Origin: Sphingomonas aerophila
Lineage (GTDB): Bacteria; Pseudomonadota; Alphaproteobacteria; Sphingomonadales; Sphingomonadaceae
DNA: 64,000 nt
NCBI RefSeq assembly: GCF_014199305.1
Contig: NZ_JACIJK010000005.1
Location: forward strand, 1 to 64,000
Direction of reading: 5' to 3'
Under the pieces are notes generated by a model. That model saw nothing but the letters and a program-made list of their open reading frames with translations, was not told the DNA's origin and did no database searches. The translations under genes were made by a program, and so were the position numbers. Positions within the stretch are counted from its first letter, which is position 1. Each line of letters begins with the position of its first letter. Of the stretch, positions 55,102 through 63,072 are shown piece after piece.

Positions 55102-55701
55102 ATGTTCAACGACCGCTCCACCCCGCTTTCGCTTCTTCTCACCCGCCGCTCCGGCAAGCCGCGCGACATGGCGGGTCCCGGGCCGAGCGAGGCGGAACTC
55201 GACACGATCCTGACGATCGCGGCACGCACGCCCGACCATGGAAAGCTTGCCCCCTGGCGCTTCGTTGTGGTGGGCGCCGACCAGCGCGATGCGCTGGCGC
55301 AGGTCATCCAGGATGCCTATCGCGCGGAGCGGCCACAGTCGTCCGACAGCGAGGTCGCCGCGTTCAGCCAGTTCGCCCACCAGGCCCCCGCCCTGGTCGT
55401 CACCCTGTCTTCCCCCAACCTCGACAGCAGCATCCCGCTGTGGGAGCAGGAATTGTCGGCAGGCGCGGCGCTGATGAACCTCAACCATGCGGCCCATGCG
55501 CTGGGCTATGTCGCAGGCTGGCTGACAGGCTGGGCAACATTCAACGACACGGTGCGCGATGCGTTCGGCGCCGCCCCGGAACGGATCGCGGGCTTCACCT
55601 TTATCGGCACCCCTGCCCGCCCGCTGGAAGAGCGGCCCCGCCCCGACCTGTCGCAGGTCGCGACCCGTTGGACCCCGCCAGCCTCCGCGGGACTCGACTG
55701 A
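55102..55701 (+). CDS. Nitroreductase-family flavoprotein, YdjA-like
   Basis: A 199-residue FMN-dependent nitroreductase. The FMN-binding RRSGKPRDMAGPGPSE near 15-30 and ARTPDHGKLAPWRFVVVG near 41-58 with the single-domain length match the YdjA-type subfamily. The C-terminal GFTFIGTPARPLEERPRPD near 169-187 is the usual end. The start at 55102 is 96 nt from the divergent NTF2-like gene. Its stop lies 9 nt before a palindromic operator of the GntR gene. Confidence 0.9.
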   Translation: MFNDRSTPLSLLLTRRSGKPRDMAGPGPSEAELDTILTIAARTPDHGKLAPWRFVVVGADQRDALAQVIQDAYRAERPQSSDSEVAAFSQFAHQAPALVVTLSSPNLDSSIPLWEQELSAGAALMNLNHAAHALGYVAGWLTGWATFNDTVRDAFGAAPERIAGFTFIGTPARPLEERPRPDLSQVATRWTPPASAGLD

Positions 55702-55709
55702 TTGCCCAT

Positions 55710-55726
55710 GTGCTGTATTATAGCAC
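55710..55726. promoter_or_regulatory. Palindromic operator and likely leaderless promoter of the GntR gene
   Basis: GTGCTGTATTATAGCAC is a near-palindrome with perfect 5-nt arms (14 of 17 positions symmetrical) ending 1 nt before ATG 55728. It contains TATTAT (55716-55721), a good -10 hexamer, which would start transcription about at the ATG itself. The neighbouring gene encodes a GntR regulator, so autoregulation by binding here is likely. The fit is a prediction, not a demonstrated site. Confidence 0.55.
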
Positions 55727-55727
55727 C

Positions 55728-56090
55728 ATGACAGCAAAGAACGGCTCTCTCACCGGGGAGGACAGCCCGGTTTACCTGAGGCTGCGGGGCACGGTCGCAG
55801 CGGGGATCCTGCGCGGCGACTATCAGGCGGGCGACCAATTGCCCTCCGTTCGCGCACTGGCCGCCGAACATGGCGCAAACCCGCTGACCGTCGCCAAGGC
55901 GTATCAAAGCTTCCAGGACGAGGGCTATGTCGAGGTTCGGCGCGGCGTCGGCATGTTCGTGCTGCCAGGCGCGGCCGAGCGGCTGCGTCTGGCGGAACGC
56001 GACAATTTCGTGGTCAACCAATGGCCGCGCATCCGCGGCTATATCGACCTGCTCGGGCTGGACGTCACTGACCTGATGGAGCGTGCCTAG
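55728..56090 (+). CDS. GntR-family regulator, YtrA subfamily
   Basis: A 120-residue short GntR protein: a winged-HTH at about residues 13-82 (VYLRLRGTVAAGILRGDYQA, then LPSVRALAAEHGANPLTVAK and GYVEVRRGVGMFVL) plus a short C-terminal helix and no effector domain, as in the YtrA class. Members usually control neighbouring ABC exporters. No ribosome-binding site is evident because the -10 and operator are directly upstream, consistent with leaderless translation. No ABC genes are adjacent, so its target may be only itself or distant. Confidence 0.87.
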   Translation: MTAKNGSLTGEDSPVYLRLRGTVAAGILRGDYQAGDQLPSVRALAAEHGANPLTVAKAYQSFQDEGYVEVRRGVGMFVLPGAAERLRLAERDNFVVNQWPRIRGYIDLLGLDVTDLMERA

Positions 56091-56116
56091 GCCTTACGCC
56101 GGACCCGGCCGACCGA

Positions 56117-56947
56117 TCAGTTTGCCGCAAAGACGGGCAGCGCGGCAACCTCGTCACGGGTCAGGTCGATCCCGAACATCATGCTGAGCCGCATCCGATA
56201 GACCCGCGGATCGTCGATCACGGCGTTGGTCTCCTCCCCTCCAGCACTGCGCCGATAGGATCGGTTCGTCAGGCACGCAAAGCCACGCGGCAGGACGATG
56301 CTGACGATTGAGGCATCGGTGAACCGGCTGCCGGGCGCGGTCGCCGCCCAGTGCGCGCCCATGGCGAGGTCCGCATCCCAGACATCGTCGGTGGTGAAGC
56401 TGTATTGCGGCCGAAAGCCTGCCGCGGTGTCGCGCCCGTCAGTGGTGCCGGGCTCGCCATCCCGCAACAGCATCCAGCCATGCGCTTCATCGCGGACCAG
56501 GCGAAAGCGGGCCCCGTCAGGCGCGGTCGCTTCGGCTCCGTCGACCAGCGGCATTGGCGGCGTGTAGCTGCCCCCGAAGCCGGGGTCCGCGATCCAGGAC
56601 TGCCCATCCACTTCGACCAGCGCCAGGCTATGGGTTTGCGGCGGCGCTTCCGTGGCCCCCAGCCACACGCGCGCCAGCAGCGGCCGCGCAACGAAGCCCA
56701 GCGCCGCCAGCGCGTCCAGGAACAGCCGGTTATGTTCGAAGCAGAAGCCGCCACGGCCCTGCCCCACCAGCTTCGCGAACACCGCGTCCGAATCGATCCG
56801 GATCGGACGGCCGAGCAGCACGTCCAGATTCTCGAATGGGATCGACTGCCGATGCGCGCGTTGGAGCCGGCCCAACCCCTCGGCATCAACCGTGATGCGC
56901 GCGGGCAGGCGCAGGCGGGCGAGGTAAGCGTCGAGGTCAAAGGTCAT
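56117..56947 (-). CDS. nat: Arylamine N-acetyltransferase
   Basis: A 276-residue acetyl-CoA:arylamine acetyltransferase. The catalytic triad is visible: Cys in GRGGFCFEHNRLF near residue 69, His in QTHSLALVEV near 108, Asp in WIADPGFGGSYTP near 122. Domain order and length match bacterial NATs. Its ATG overlaps the stop of the acyl-CoA dehydrogenase upstream by 4 nt, so both are co-translated. It could detoxify aromatic amines; the natural substrate is unknown. Confidence 0.93.
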   Translation of the reverse strand: MTFDLDAYLARLRLPARITVDAEGLGRLQRAHRQSIPFENLDVLLGRPIRIDSDAVFAKLVGQGRGGFCFEHNRLFLDALAALGFVARPLLARVWLGATEAPPQTHSLALVEVDGQSWIADPGFGGSYTPPMPLVDGAEATAPDGARFRLVRDEAHGWMLLRDGEPGTTDGRDTAAGFRPQYSFTTDDVWDADLAMGAHWAATAPGSRFTDASIVSIVLPRGFACLTNRSYRRSAGGEETNAVIDDPRVYRMRLSMMFGIDLTRDEVAALPVFAAN

Positions 56948-58656
56948 ATGGCAAAGGCCTGGGCAGGAAGACGGTAAAGGATGTCGGCGCTCGCAGTCGC
57001 GGCGGCGCGCAGCCCCAGTGCTTCCGGGACAATCTGGGCAAGGTAGAAATCAACGCAAGCCCGCTTGGTCGCCCCGAACGGATCGTCACCGGCAGCGCGC
57101 CCTTGCTGCTCCAACAACCAGCCGCAGACTGCGACGGACAACATGGTGAGAAATGGATAGCTGGCGGCGAGTCGATCGTCATGTCCGGCGGTGGCAAGGC
57201 GCGTTCCGACCAGTTCGCAGGCTTCGACAAGCGCCTTCAGATCCTCATGCTCGGCACCGCGGCGCATGTCGGCGACCAGCGACGCGAACGCTTCGCCGCC
57301 CGACAGCGCCAGCTTTCGGCCGACCAGATCGGCGGCCTGTATGCCGTTCGTGCCTTCATAGATCGGCGTGATGCGGGCATCGCGGAAGAACTGGGCGGCA
57401 CCCGTTTCCTCGATATAGCCCATGCCGCCATGCACCTGGATGCCCAGGCTGGCGACCTCGTTGCCAAGGTCAGTGGCATGCGCCTTCGCAAGCGGTGTGA
57501 CGACCTCCAGCCGATCGCGCGCGGCCGTGTCGCCCAGCGCGGCGCGGTCGACCTGGCCCGCGGCATAGTAGACCAATGCACGCGCCGCTTGGGTCTGCGC
57601 CTTCATCCGCAACAGCATGCGGCGAACGTCGGGGTGCTCCACGATCGCAACGGACTCGCGACTGGCGCTGCCGGTGCGGGCGGACTGAACCCGGTCGAGC
57701 GCATAGGCGACCGCCTGCTGCGTCGCCGCCTCCGCCACCTGCACACCCTGCAGGCCGACATTGAGGCGGGCATTGTTCATCATGGTGAACATCGCGCGCA
57801 TGCCGCCATGTTCCGGCCCGATCAGCTCGCCCACGCAATCGTCATGGTCCCCGAACGACAGCACGCAGGTGGGCGAGGCGTGCAGGCCCATCTTGTGCTC
57901 GATCGACACCACGCGGACGTCGTTGAAGTCGCCCGGCCGCCCATCGGCATCGAGGCGGTATTTAGGGACCAGGAACAGGCTGATGCCCTTGGTGCCCGGC
58001 GGCGAACCGGGCGTGCGTGCCAGCACCAGGTGGACGATGTTGGGCGCCATGTCGTGGTCGCCGAACGAGATATAGATCTTGGTGCCCTTGATGCTCCACG
58101 TCCCGTCGTCGCGCGGGCTGGCTGTGGCGCGCAGCGCGCCGACGTCGCTGCCCGCCTGCGGCTCGGTCAGGTTCATGGTGCCGGTCCACTCGCCCGTCGC
58201 GAGATGGGGCAGGTAGAGCGCCTGTTGCGCCTGGCTGCCGTGATGCACCAGCGCCTCCACCGCACCCACGGTCAGCGTCGGGCAGAGCGCGAGACCCATG
58301 TTGGCCGAGCCCAGCGTCTCCAGCACAGCGGTCTGAATCGCGAAAGGCAGCCCCTGCCCGCCCCATGCCTCGGGCACGCCGATCGTGCCCCAGCCGCCCT
58401 CCACATAGTCGCGGTAAGCCTGTACGTAGCCGTCGGGCATGTTCACGCCATCGGGCGTCCACTTGGCGCCACCTGTGTCGCCGATGCGGTTGAGCGGCGC
58501 CCACTCGCCCGCCGCGAACTGCCCCGCCCCCTCCAGCACGGCATCGACCACGTCATTGCTCGCGGCCGCGAAGCGGTCATTCGCGGCCAGATCGCCCACG
58601 CGCACGATCTGGTCGAGCACGAAGCGCTGTTCGACAAGCGCAGGGGTGAAAGGCAT
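56944..58656 (-). CDS. Acyl-CoA dehydrogenase, long C-terminal type
   Basis: A 570-residue acyl-CoA dehydrogenase of the large family with an additional C-terminal domain. The core motifs are MNLTEPQAGSDVGALRATAS near residues 160-179, IVEHPDVRRMLLRMKAQTQA near 334-353, and the HGGMGYIEETGAAQFFRDAR block near 404-423, ending with PIYEGTNGIQAADLVGRKLA near 426-445. The last 120 residues are helical, as in DmdC/AidB-like relatives. ATG 58656. It is coupled to nat. Confidence 0.93.
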   Translation of the reverse strand: MPFTPALVEQRFVLDQIVRVGDLAANDRFAAASNDVVDAVLEGAGQFAAGEWAPLNRIGDTGGAKWTPDGVNMPDGYVQAYRDYVEGGWGTIGVPEAWGGQGLPFAIQTAVLETLGSANMGLALCPTLTVGAVEALVHHGSQAQQALYLPHLATGEWTGTMNLTEPQAGSDVGALRATASPRDDGTWSIKGTKIYISFGDHDMAPNIVHLVLARTPGSPPGTKGISLFLVPKYRLDADGRPGDFNDVRVVSIEHKMGLHASPTCVLSFGDHDDCVGELIGPEHGGMRAMFTMMNNARLNVGLQGVQVAEAATQQAVAYALDRVQSARTGSASRESVAIVEHPDVRRMLLRMKAQTQAARALVYYAAGQVDRAALGDTAARDRLEVVTPLAKAHATDLGNEVASLGIQVHGGMGYIEETGAAQFFRDARITPIYEGTNGIQAADLVGRKLALSGGEAFASLVADMRRGAEHEDLKALVEACELVGTRLATAGHDDRLAASYPFLTMLSVAVCGWLLEQQGRAAGDDPFGATKRACVDFYLAQIVPEALGLRAAATASADILYRLPAQAFAI

Positions 58657-58696
58657 CGGTTTCTCTCCTGTGTGCGTCCGGCTATAGCGCGCGGCC

Positions 58697-59641
58697 ATGG
58701 CCGATCCAGCCCCGCGCATCATGCCCTTCGGCCCCGACGCGATCGCGGCGGCAGCTGCGCTGATCGCGGCGGGCGAGATCGTCGCGGTGCCCACCGAAAC
58801 CGTGTACGGCCTCGCTGCCGACGCAGGCAATGCGGAAGCGGTGGCGCGCATCTATGCGGCCAAGGGGCGCCCCAGCTTCAATCCACTCATCGTACATGTC
58901 CCCGACCTCACCACCGTGGAAGCGCTGGCAGAGGTGGACGAGCAAGCTCGCGCGCTGGCGCATCGGTTCTGGCCGGGGCCGCTGACGCTTGTCCTGCCGC
59001 TCCGCGCCGGGGCGCCGATTGCCAGCCTCGTGACGGCGGGGCTGGACACGGTCGCTATCCGGGTGCCCGCTCACCGCGCCATGCGGGCGCTTCTGGAGGC
59101 AGCGGGCCGGCCGCTCGCGGCACCGTCCGCCAATCGGTCGAACGGGATCAGCCCGACGCGGGCGTCGCATGTCGCGGCGAGCCTTGGCGCCAGGGTGCCG
59201 CTGATCGTCGACGATGGAGCATGCGAGACGGGGCTGGAGTCGACCATCGTGCGCGGGCGCGAGGTGCTGCGGCCCGGGCCGTTGACGCGGGACGTGCTGT
59301 TCCCCGGCGAAGGGGTGCCCCTGAACTCCGGCCTGCGCGGAAGCACTGAGGGTGTGGTAACGGCGCCGGGGCAGCTTGCGACACATTATGCGCCTAACAA
59401 GGCGTTGCGGCTGAACGCAGTGAGGGCAGAGGGCGATGAGTATCTGATCGGCTTCGGCCCGGTCGCGGGCGACACCACCCTGTCGGCAAACGGCGACCTG
59501 ATCGAGGCGGCCGCCGGGCTGTTCGATGCGCTTCACCGGGCCGACGCCAGCGATCGCGCCCGTATCGCCGTTGCCCCAATCCCGGCGACCGGCATTGGCG
59601 AGGCGATCAACGACCGCCTCGCCCGGGCCGCGACCCGTTAG
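58697..59641 (+). CDS. Sua5/YwlC-family threonylcarbamoyl-AMP synthase
   Basis: A 314-residue L-threonylcarbamoyladenylate synthase, needed for t6A37 in tRNA. The YrdC domain shows [20 protein letters not shown] near 33-52, [13 protein letters not shown] near 57 and the nucleotide-binding [20 protein letters not shown] near 139-158. The C-terminal Sua5 domain ([13 protein letters not shown] near 228) follows. The long form with the Sua5 domain is present. Its stop overlaps msrA, which converges. Confidence 0.92.
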   Translation: MADPAPRIMPFGPDAIAAAAALIAAGEIVAVPTETVYGLAADAGNAEAVARIYAAKGRPSFNPLIVHVPDLTTVEALAEVDEQARALAHRFWPGPLTLVLPLRAGAPIASLVTAGLDTVAIRVPAHRAMRALLEAAGRPLAAPSANRSNGISPTRASHVAASLGARVPLIVDDGACETGLESTIVRGREVLRPGPLTRDVLFPGEGVPLNSGLRGSTEGVVTAPGQLATHYAPNKALRLNAVRAEGDEYLIGFGPVAGDTTLSANGDLIEAAAGLFDALHRADASDRARIAVAPIPATGIGEAINDRLARAATR

Positions 59642-60183
59642 GCCACCGCCTGCGCGCGGGATCGAGCCGCGAAGCTCTTGCGCAGCTTCTGCAGCTTGGG
59701 CGGGATCACCGCCATGCAATACGGGTTCGAACGGCCGGAGGTTTCCCAGTAATCCTGGTGATAATCCTCGGCGGGGTACCAGGTGGTCATCGGTTCGATG
59801 GTGGTGACGACCGGCTTGGTCTGGTCCGCCTGTGCCCGCTCGATCGCGGCGCGCATCTCACGCTCCTGCCCCTCGTCGGCCGGGAACATGGCCGAGCGGT
59901 ACTGGGTGCCGACGTCATTACCCTGACGGTTGAGCTGGGTCGGGTCATGCGTCGCGAAAAAGATGTCGAGGATGTCCGACAGGTTCACATGGTCGTTGTC
60001 GAATCCGACGCGGATCGCCTCCGCATGACCCGTATCGCCGCCACATACCTGGCGATAGGTCGGGTTCTCGACCGACCCGCCGATGTAACCGGACTCGACG
60101 CTCGTCACGCCGACCACGTCCTTGAACACCGCTTCCGTGCACCAGAAGCAGCCGCCCGCCAGCGTTACCTGTTCGATTGCCAT
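59638..60183 (-). CDS. msrA: Peptide-methionine (S)-S-oxide reductase
   Basis: A 181-residue MsrA that reduces methionine-S-sulphoxide. The catalytic Cys is in [19 protein letters not shown] near residue 12-14, with the family block [20 protein letters not shown] near 49-68 and [17 protein letters not shown] near 93. The C-terminus lacks a clear second Cys pair, so recycling may depend on other thiols. No signal peptide, so it is cytosolic, unlike the exported msrB. Confidence 0.93.
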   Translation of the reverse strand: MAIEQVTLAGGCFWCTEAVFKDVVGVTSVESGYIGGSVENPTYRQVCGGDTGHAEAIRVGFDNDHVNLSDILDIFFATHDPTQLNRQGNDVGTQYRSAMFPADEGQEREMRAAIERAQADQTKPVVTTIEPMTTWYPAEDYHQDYWETSGRSNPYCMAVIPPKLQKLRKSFAARSRAQAVA

Positions 60184-60248
60184 AACCGTTGATCTCCTTT
60201 GCGCCGATGTAGGAACGCGCTAGGCGACCCGCAAACTGGGAGATGGTG

Positions 60249-61247
60249 ATGCTCGACGGCAAGGTGATGGTGACGGGCGGGGCCGGCTATATCGGCAGCC
60301 ATGCGGTGCTGGCGCTGCTGGACGCGGGGTACCAGGTGGTGGTGCTCGACAACCTGGTTACCGGGTTCGACTGGGCGGTGGACCCGCGCGCAGCGCTGGT
60401 GGTGTCGGACGTGGCCGACGACGCCAAGGTTCGCACCGCGATCCGGGACCATGGGGTCAAGGCGATCATGCACTTCGCCGGATCGGTGGTGGTACCCGAG
60501 AGCGTCACCGATCCGCTGAAGTACTACCGCAACAACACCGCGGCCTCCCGCAGCCTGGTCGAAAGCGCCGTGGCAGAGGGCGTGCCGCACTTCATCTTCT
60601 CCTCCACCGCCGCGACCTATGGGACGCCCGACCGCGTGCCGATCCGGGAGGACGATCCCAAGCAGCCGATCAACCCGTACGGCACGTCCAAGCTGATGAC
60701 GGAGATCATGCTGAGGGACGTCGCGGCGGCGCACCCGATCAACTATTGCGCGCTGCGTTACTTCAACGTGGCGGGTGCCGATCCGCAGGGACGCTCCGGC
60801 CAGTCCACCGTTGGCGCGACGCACCTGATCAAGATTGCGGTGGAGGCAGCGACCGGCAAGCGGCCAGCGGTTGGCGTGTACGGCACGGACTTCGCGACCC
60901 GCGATGGCACGGGCGTGCGCGACTACATCCACGTCGCGGACCTCGCCGCCGCTCATGTCTCGGCGCTGGAGTTGCTCGTGCAGCAGCCGGACGAGAGCCA
61001 TACCTTCAACTGCGGCTATGGCCGTGGCTTCTCTGTGCTCGAAGTGCTCGACGCGGTGGACCGGGTCACCAACATGACGATCGAGCGCCGGCTGGAAGGC
61101 CGCCGTGCGGGCGATCCCGCCGAGCTCGTCGCCGACAATGGCGCGATCCTGGCGGCGCTGCCCTGGCGGCCGGAGCGCGACGACCTGGAAGTGATCGTCA
61201 AGGACGCGCTCGCCTGGGAGCGGATCCTGGCAGAGCGGGGCCGGTAG
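60249..61247 (+). CDS. galE: UDP-glucose 4-epimerase
   Basis: A 332-residue SDR-type epimerase interconverting UDP-glucose and UDP-galactose. NAD-binding VTGGAGYIGSHAVLALLDA is near residues 8-26, FAGSVVVPESVTDPLKYY near 78-95, the catalytic Ser is in FSSTAATYGTP, and Tyr-x3-Lys is in NPYGTSKLMTEIML near 142. C-terminal YGRGFSVLEVLDAV. ATG 60249 is preferred because GGGAG stands 6 nt upstream; ATG 60243 would have none. The CitE-like gene starts 1 nt after its stop. Confidence 0.94.
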   Translation: MLDGKVMVTGGAGYIGSHAVLALLDAGYQVVVLDNLVTGFDWAVDPRAALVVSDVADDAKVRTAIRDHGVKAIMHFAGSVVVPESVTDPLKYYRNNTAASRSLVESAVAEGVPHFIFSSTAATYGTPDRVPIREDDPKQPINPYGTSKLMTEIMLRDVAAAHPINYCALRYFNVAGADPQGRSGQSTVGATHLIKIAVEAATGKRPAVGVYGTDFATRDGTGVRDYIHVADLAAAHVSALELLVQQPDESHTFNCGYGRGFSVLEVLDAVDRVTNMTIERRLEGRRAGDPAELVADNGAILAALPWRPERDDLEVIVKDALAWERILAERGR

Positions 61248-61248
61248 C

Positions 61249-62082
61249 ATGCGCCTGCGCTCGCTGCTGTTTGTGCCGGGCGACCGGCCCGAGCGCTTCG
61301 CCAAGGCGGCGGCGAGCGGCGCCGATGCGCTTATCCTGGACCTGGAGGACTCGGTCGCGCCCAAGCGCAAGGACGCGGCGCGAAACGCGATCGCCGCGTA
61401 TCTGGCGGAGCCGCGCAGCGTCACGGCATTCGTACGGATCAACCCGCTAGACAGTGGGCTGGCGGCGGACGACCTCCAGACAGTCCTGCCGGGCGCGCCG
61501 GACGGCATCGTGCTGCCCAAGGCGGAGGGCGAAGCATCGGTGCGCCAGCTCGCCGCAAAGCTGGCCGGCGACATCGCCATCCTGCCGATCGCGACCGAGA
61601 CGCCCCATGCGATCTTCCAGATGGGCAGCTATCGCGGCTCAAGCGAGCGGCTGGCAGGCCTGACCTGGGGCGCGGAGGACCTTCCCGCGGCTATCGGTGC
61701 AGCGACCAGCCGGGAGGCGGACGGCAGCTATACCGCACCCTACCAGCTTGCCCGTTCGCTGACGCTGTTCGGGGCGCACGCCGCGGGGGTGCCGGCGATC
61801 GAGACGGTGTTCCCCGATTTCCGCAACCTGGACGCGCTCGCCGCCTATGCCGCGCGCGGGCGGCGCGACGGGTTCACCGGCATGATGGCAATCCACCCGG
61901 CGCAGGTGCCGGTGATCAACGCCGCCTTCACCCCCTCTGCAGAGGAGGTGGCGCATGCAAGGGCCGTGATAGACCTGTTCGCGGCCAATCCGGGCGCGGG
62001 CGCGCTGCAACTCGACGGGCGCATGGTCGACGCGCCGCACCTGAAGGCCGCGCGCGCGGTACTAGCGCTCGCCGCCGATTGA
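61249..62082 (+). CDS. HpcH/HpaI aldolase, CitE-like (CoA ester lyase)
   Basis: A 277-residue lyase of the citrate-lyase beta / malyl-CoA lyase family. The N-terminal LRSLLFVPGDRPERFAKAAA at 3-22, the metal-binding LDLEDSVAPKRKDAARNA near 31-48, the PKAEGEASVR loop near 89, ATETPHAIFQMGSYRG near 108, and the IHPAQVPVINAAFTPSAEEV block near 216-235 are clear. It acts on CoA thioesters (malyl-, mesaconyl- or citramalyl-CoA); the exact substrate is not determinable. Confidence 0.9.
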   Translation: MRLRSLLFVPGDRPERFAKAAASGADALILDLEDSVAPKRKDAARNAIAAYLAEPRSVTAFVRINPLDSGLAADDLQTVLPGAPDGIVLPKAEGEASVRQLAAKLAGDIAILPIATETPHAIFQMGSYRGSSERLAGLTWGAEDLPAAIGAATSREADGSYTAPYQLARSLTLFGAHAAGVPAIETVFPDFRNLDALAAYAARGRRDGFTGMMAIHPAQVPVINAAFTPSAEEVAHARAVIDLFAANPGAGALQLDGRMVDAPHLKAARAVLALAAD

Positions 62083-62703
62083 CCGGCGCGCGGCTGCCGT
62101 CGCCTTCCACCAGGCAAGCGCCCACAGCGTGCCGAAGCACCAGCCGGCGAGCACGTCCGATGGCCAGTGCACGCCCAGCACCACCCGGCTGATCCCGATC
62201 GCCCCCACCAGCACGATCGCGAGCGCCAGGACATACCGGCGCGCCGCCTCGTCCCGCAGCACCTGCGTCGCGAGTGCGGCGATGGTGAGGTAGACAAGCG
62301 CGCTGCCCGCGGCATGGCCACTCGGAAAGCTGGCATTGTGGACGTCGACCCAATGCGGCACCAGCGTCGGGCGGGGGCGGCTGACCTCGTTCTTGACCAG
62401 CGTCACCGCCCAGCCGCCACTCCAGCACGCGGCCCCCGTGGCAAGCGCGGTGAGCCACAGCCGCTGCACCAGCAGCAGGCCGACAACCGCGATCGTGACC
62501 ACGGTCAGCACGGTCACGCTGCCAAGCGCGGTCAGGTTGACGGCGGCATTTCGAACCCAGCCGACCCCGCCTACCTCCCCGCGCACCGCCAGCATGATCC
62601 AGCGGTCGATCGCGAAGGGCCAACGGTCAGCAATCAGCCCCAAAAGCAACGCGAGCGTGACGGCAACGGCGGCGATGCCCGCCCCCATCAGCAGCTGCGG
62701 CAT
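62062..62703 (-). CDS. PAP2-family membrane phosphatase
   Basis: A 213-residue lipid phosphatase with six helices. The phosphatase motifs are present: KNEVSRPRP near residue 99, ASFPSGHAAGS near 117 and SRVVLGVHWPSDVLAGW near 166. Such enzymes dephosphorylate undecaprenyl pyrophosphate or phosphatidate. ATG 62703. Its C-terminus overlaps the CitE-like gene's 3' end by 21 nt, convergently. Confidence 0.9.
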   Translation of the reverse strand: MPQLLMGAGIAAVAVTLALLLGLIADRWPFAIDRWIMLAVRGEVGGVGWVRNAAVNLTALGSVTVLTVVTIAVVGLLLVQRLWLTALATGAACWSGGWAVTLVKNEVSRPRPTLVPHWVDVHNASFPSGHAAGSALVYLTIAALATQVLRDEAARRYVLALAIVLVGAIGISRVVLGVHWPSDVLAGWCFGTLWALAWWKATAAARRSIGGER

Positions 62704-62782
62704 GCGTCGGCCCTGGCGACGGGCAGTCTTGATCCTGTTCACGAACAACGAACCGGCGGAGCGCCCCCCGCGTTCCGCCGGT

Positions 62783-62980
62783 TCAGAAGCGGCGCCGCAC
62801 CGCAGCCGCCGGTACGCTGGCCGACGACGTGCCGCGCGCAACATGAAGCGCGCGAGTTCGACGTTGCTGGACGTGCTGGACCTGGCGCCGATGCGCCCGC
62901 CGCCGTCCAAGCACCAGCCCCACACAGGCGAGCAGCGCCAGGAGCACGATCGCGATCGCCATCTGTTCAGCCGCTGCCAT
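62783..62980 (-). CDS. Small single-helix membrane protein, uncertain
   Basis: A 65-residue frame: MAAAEQMAIAIVLLALLACV gives a transmembrane helix at its start, followed by a strongly basic tail (RRRAHRRQVQHVQQRRTRA). It has no clear ribosome-binding site, so it may be spurious. It lies in the 370-nt gap between the PAP2 gene and the YihY gene, in which nothing else is supported. Confidence 0.35.
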   Translation of the reverse strand: MAAAEQMAIAIVLLALLACVGLVLGRRRAHRRQVQHVQQRRTRALHVARGTSSASVPAAAVRRRF

Positions 62981-63072
62981 GGCGTGAAAATGCGCCGATC
63001 TTATGTAGCGAGCAAGATCGTTTCCGTACAATTGCTCCGAATTGGCGTTTGTAACTAAGGCGACCGCCGGTG

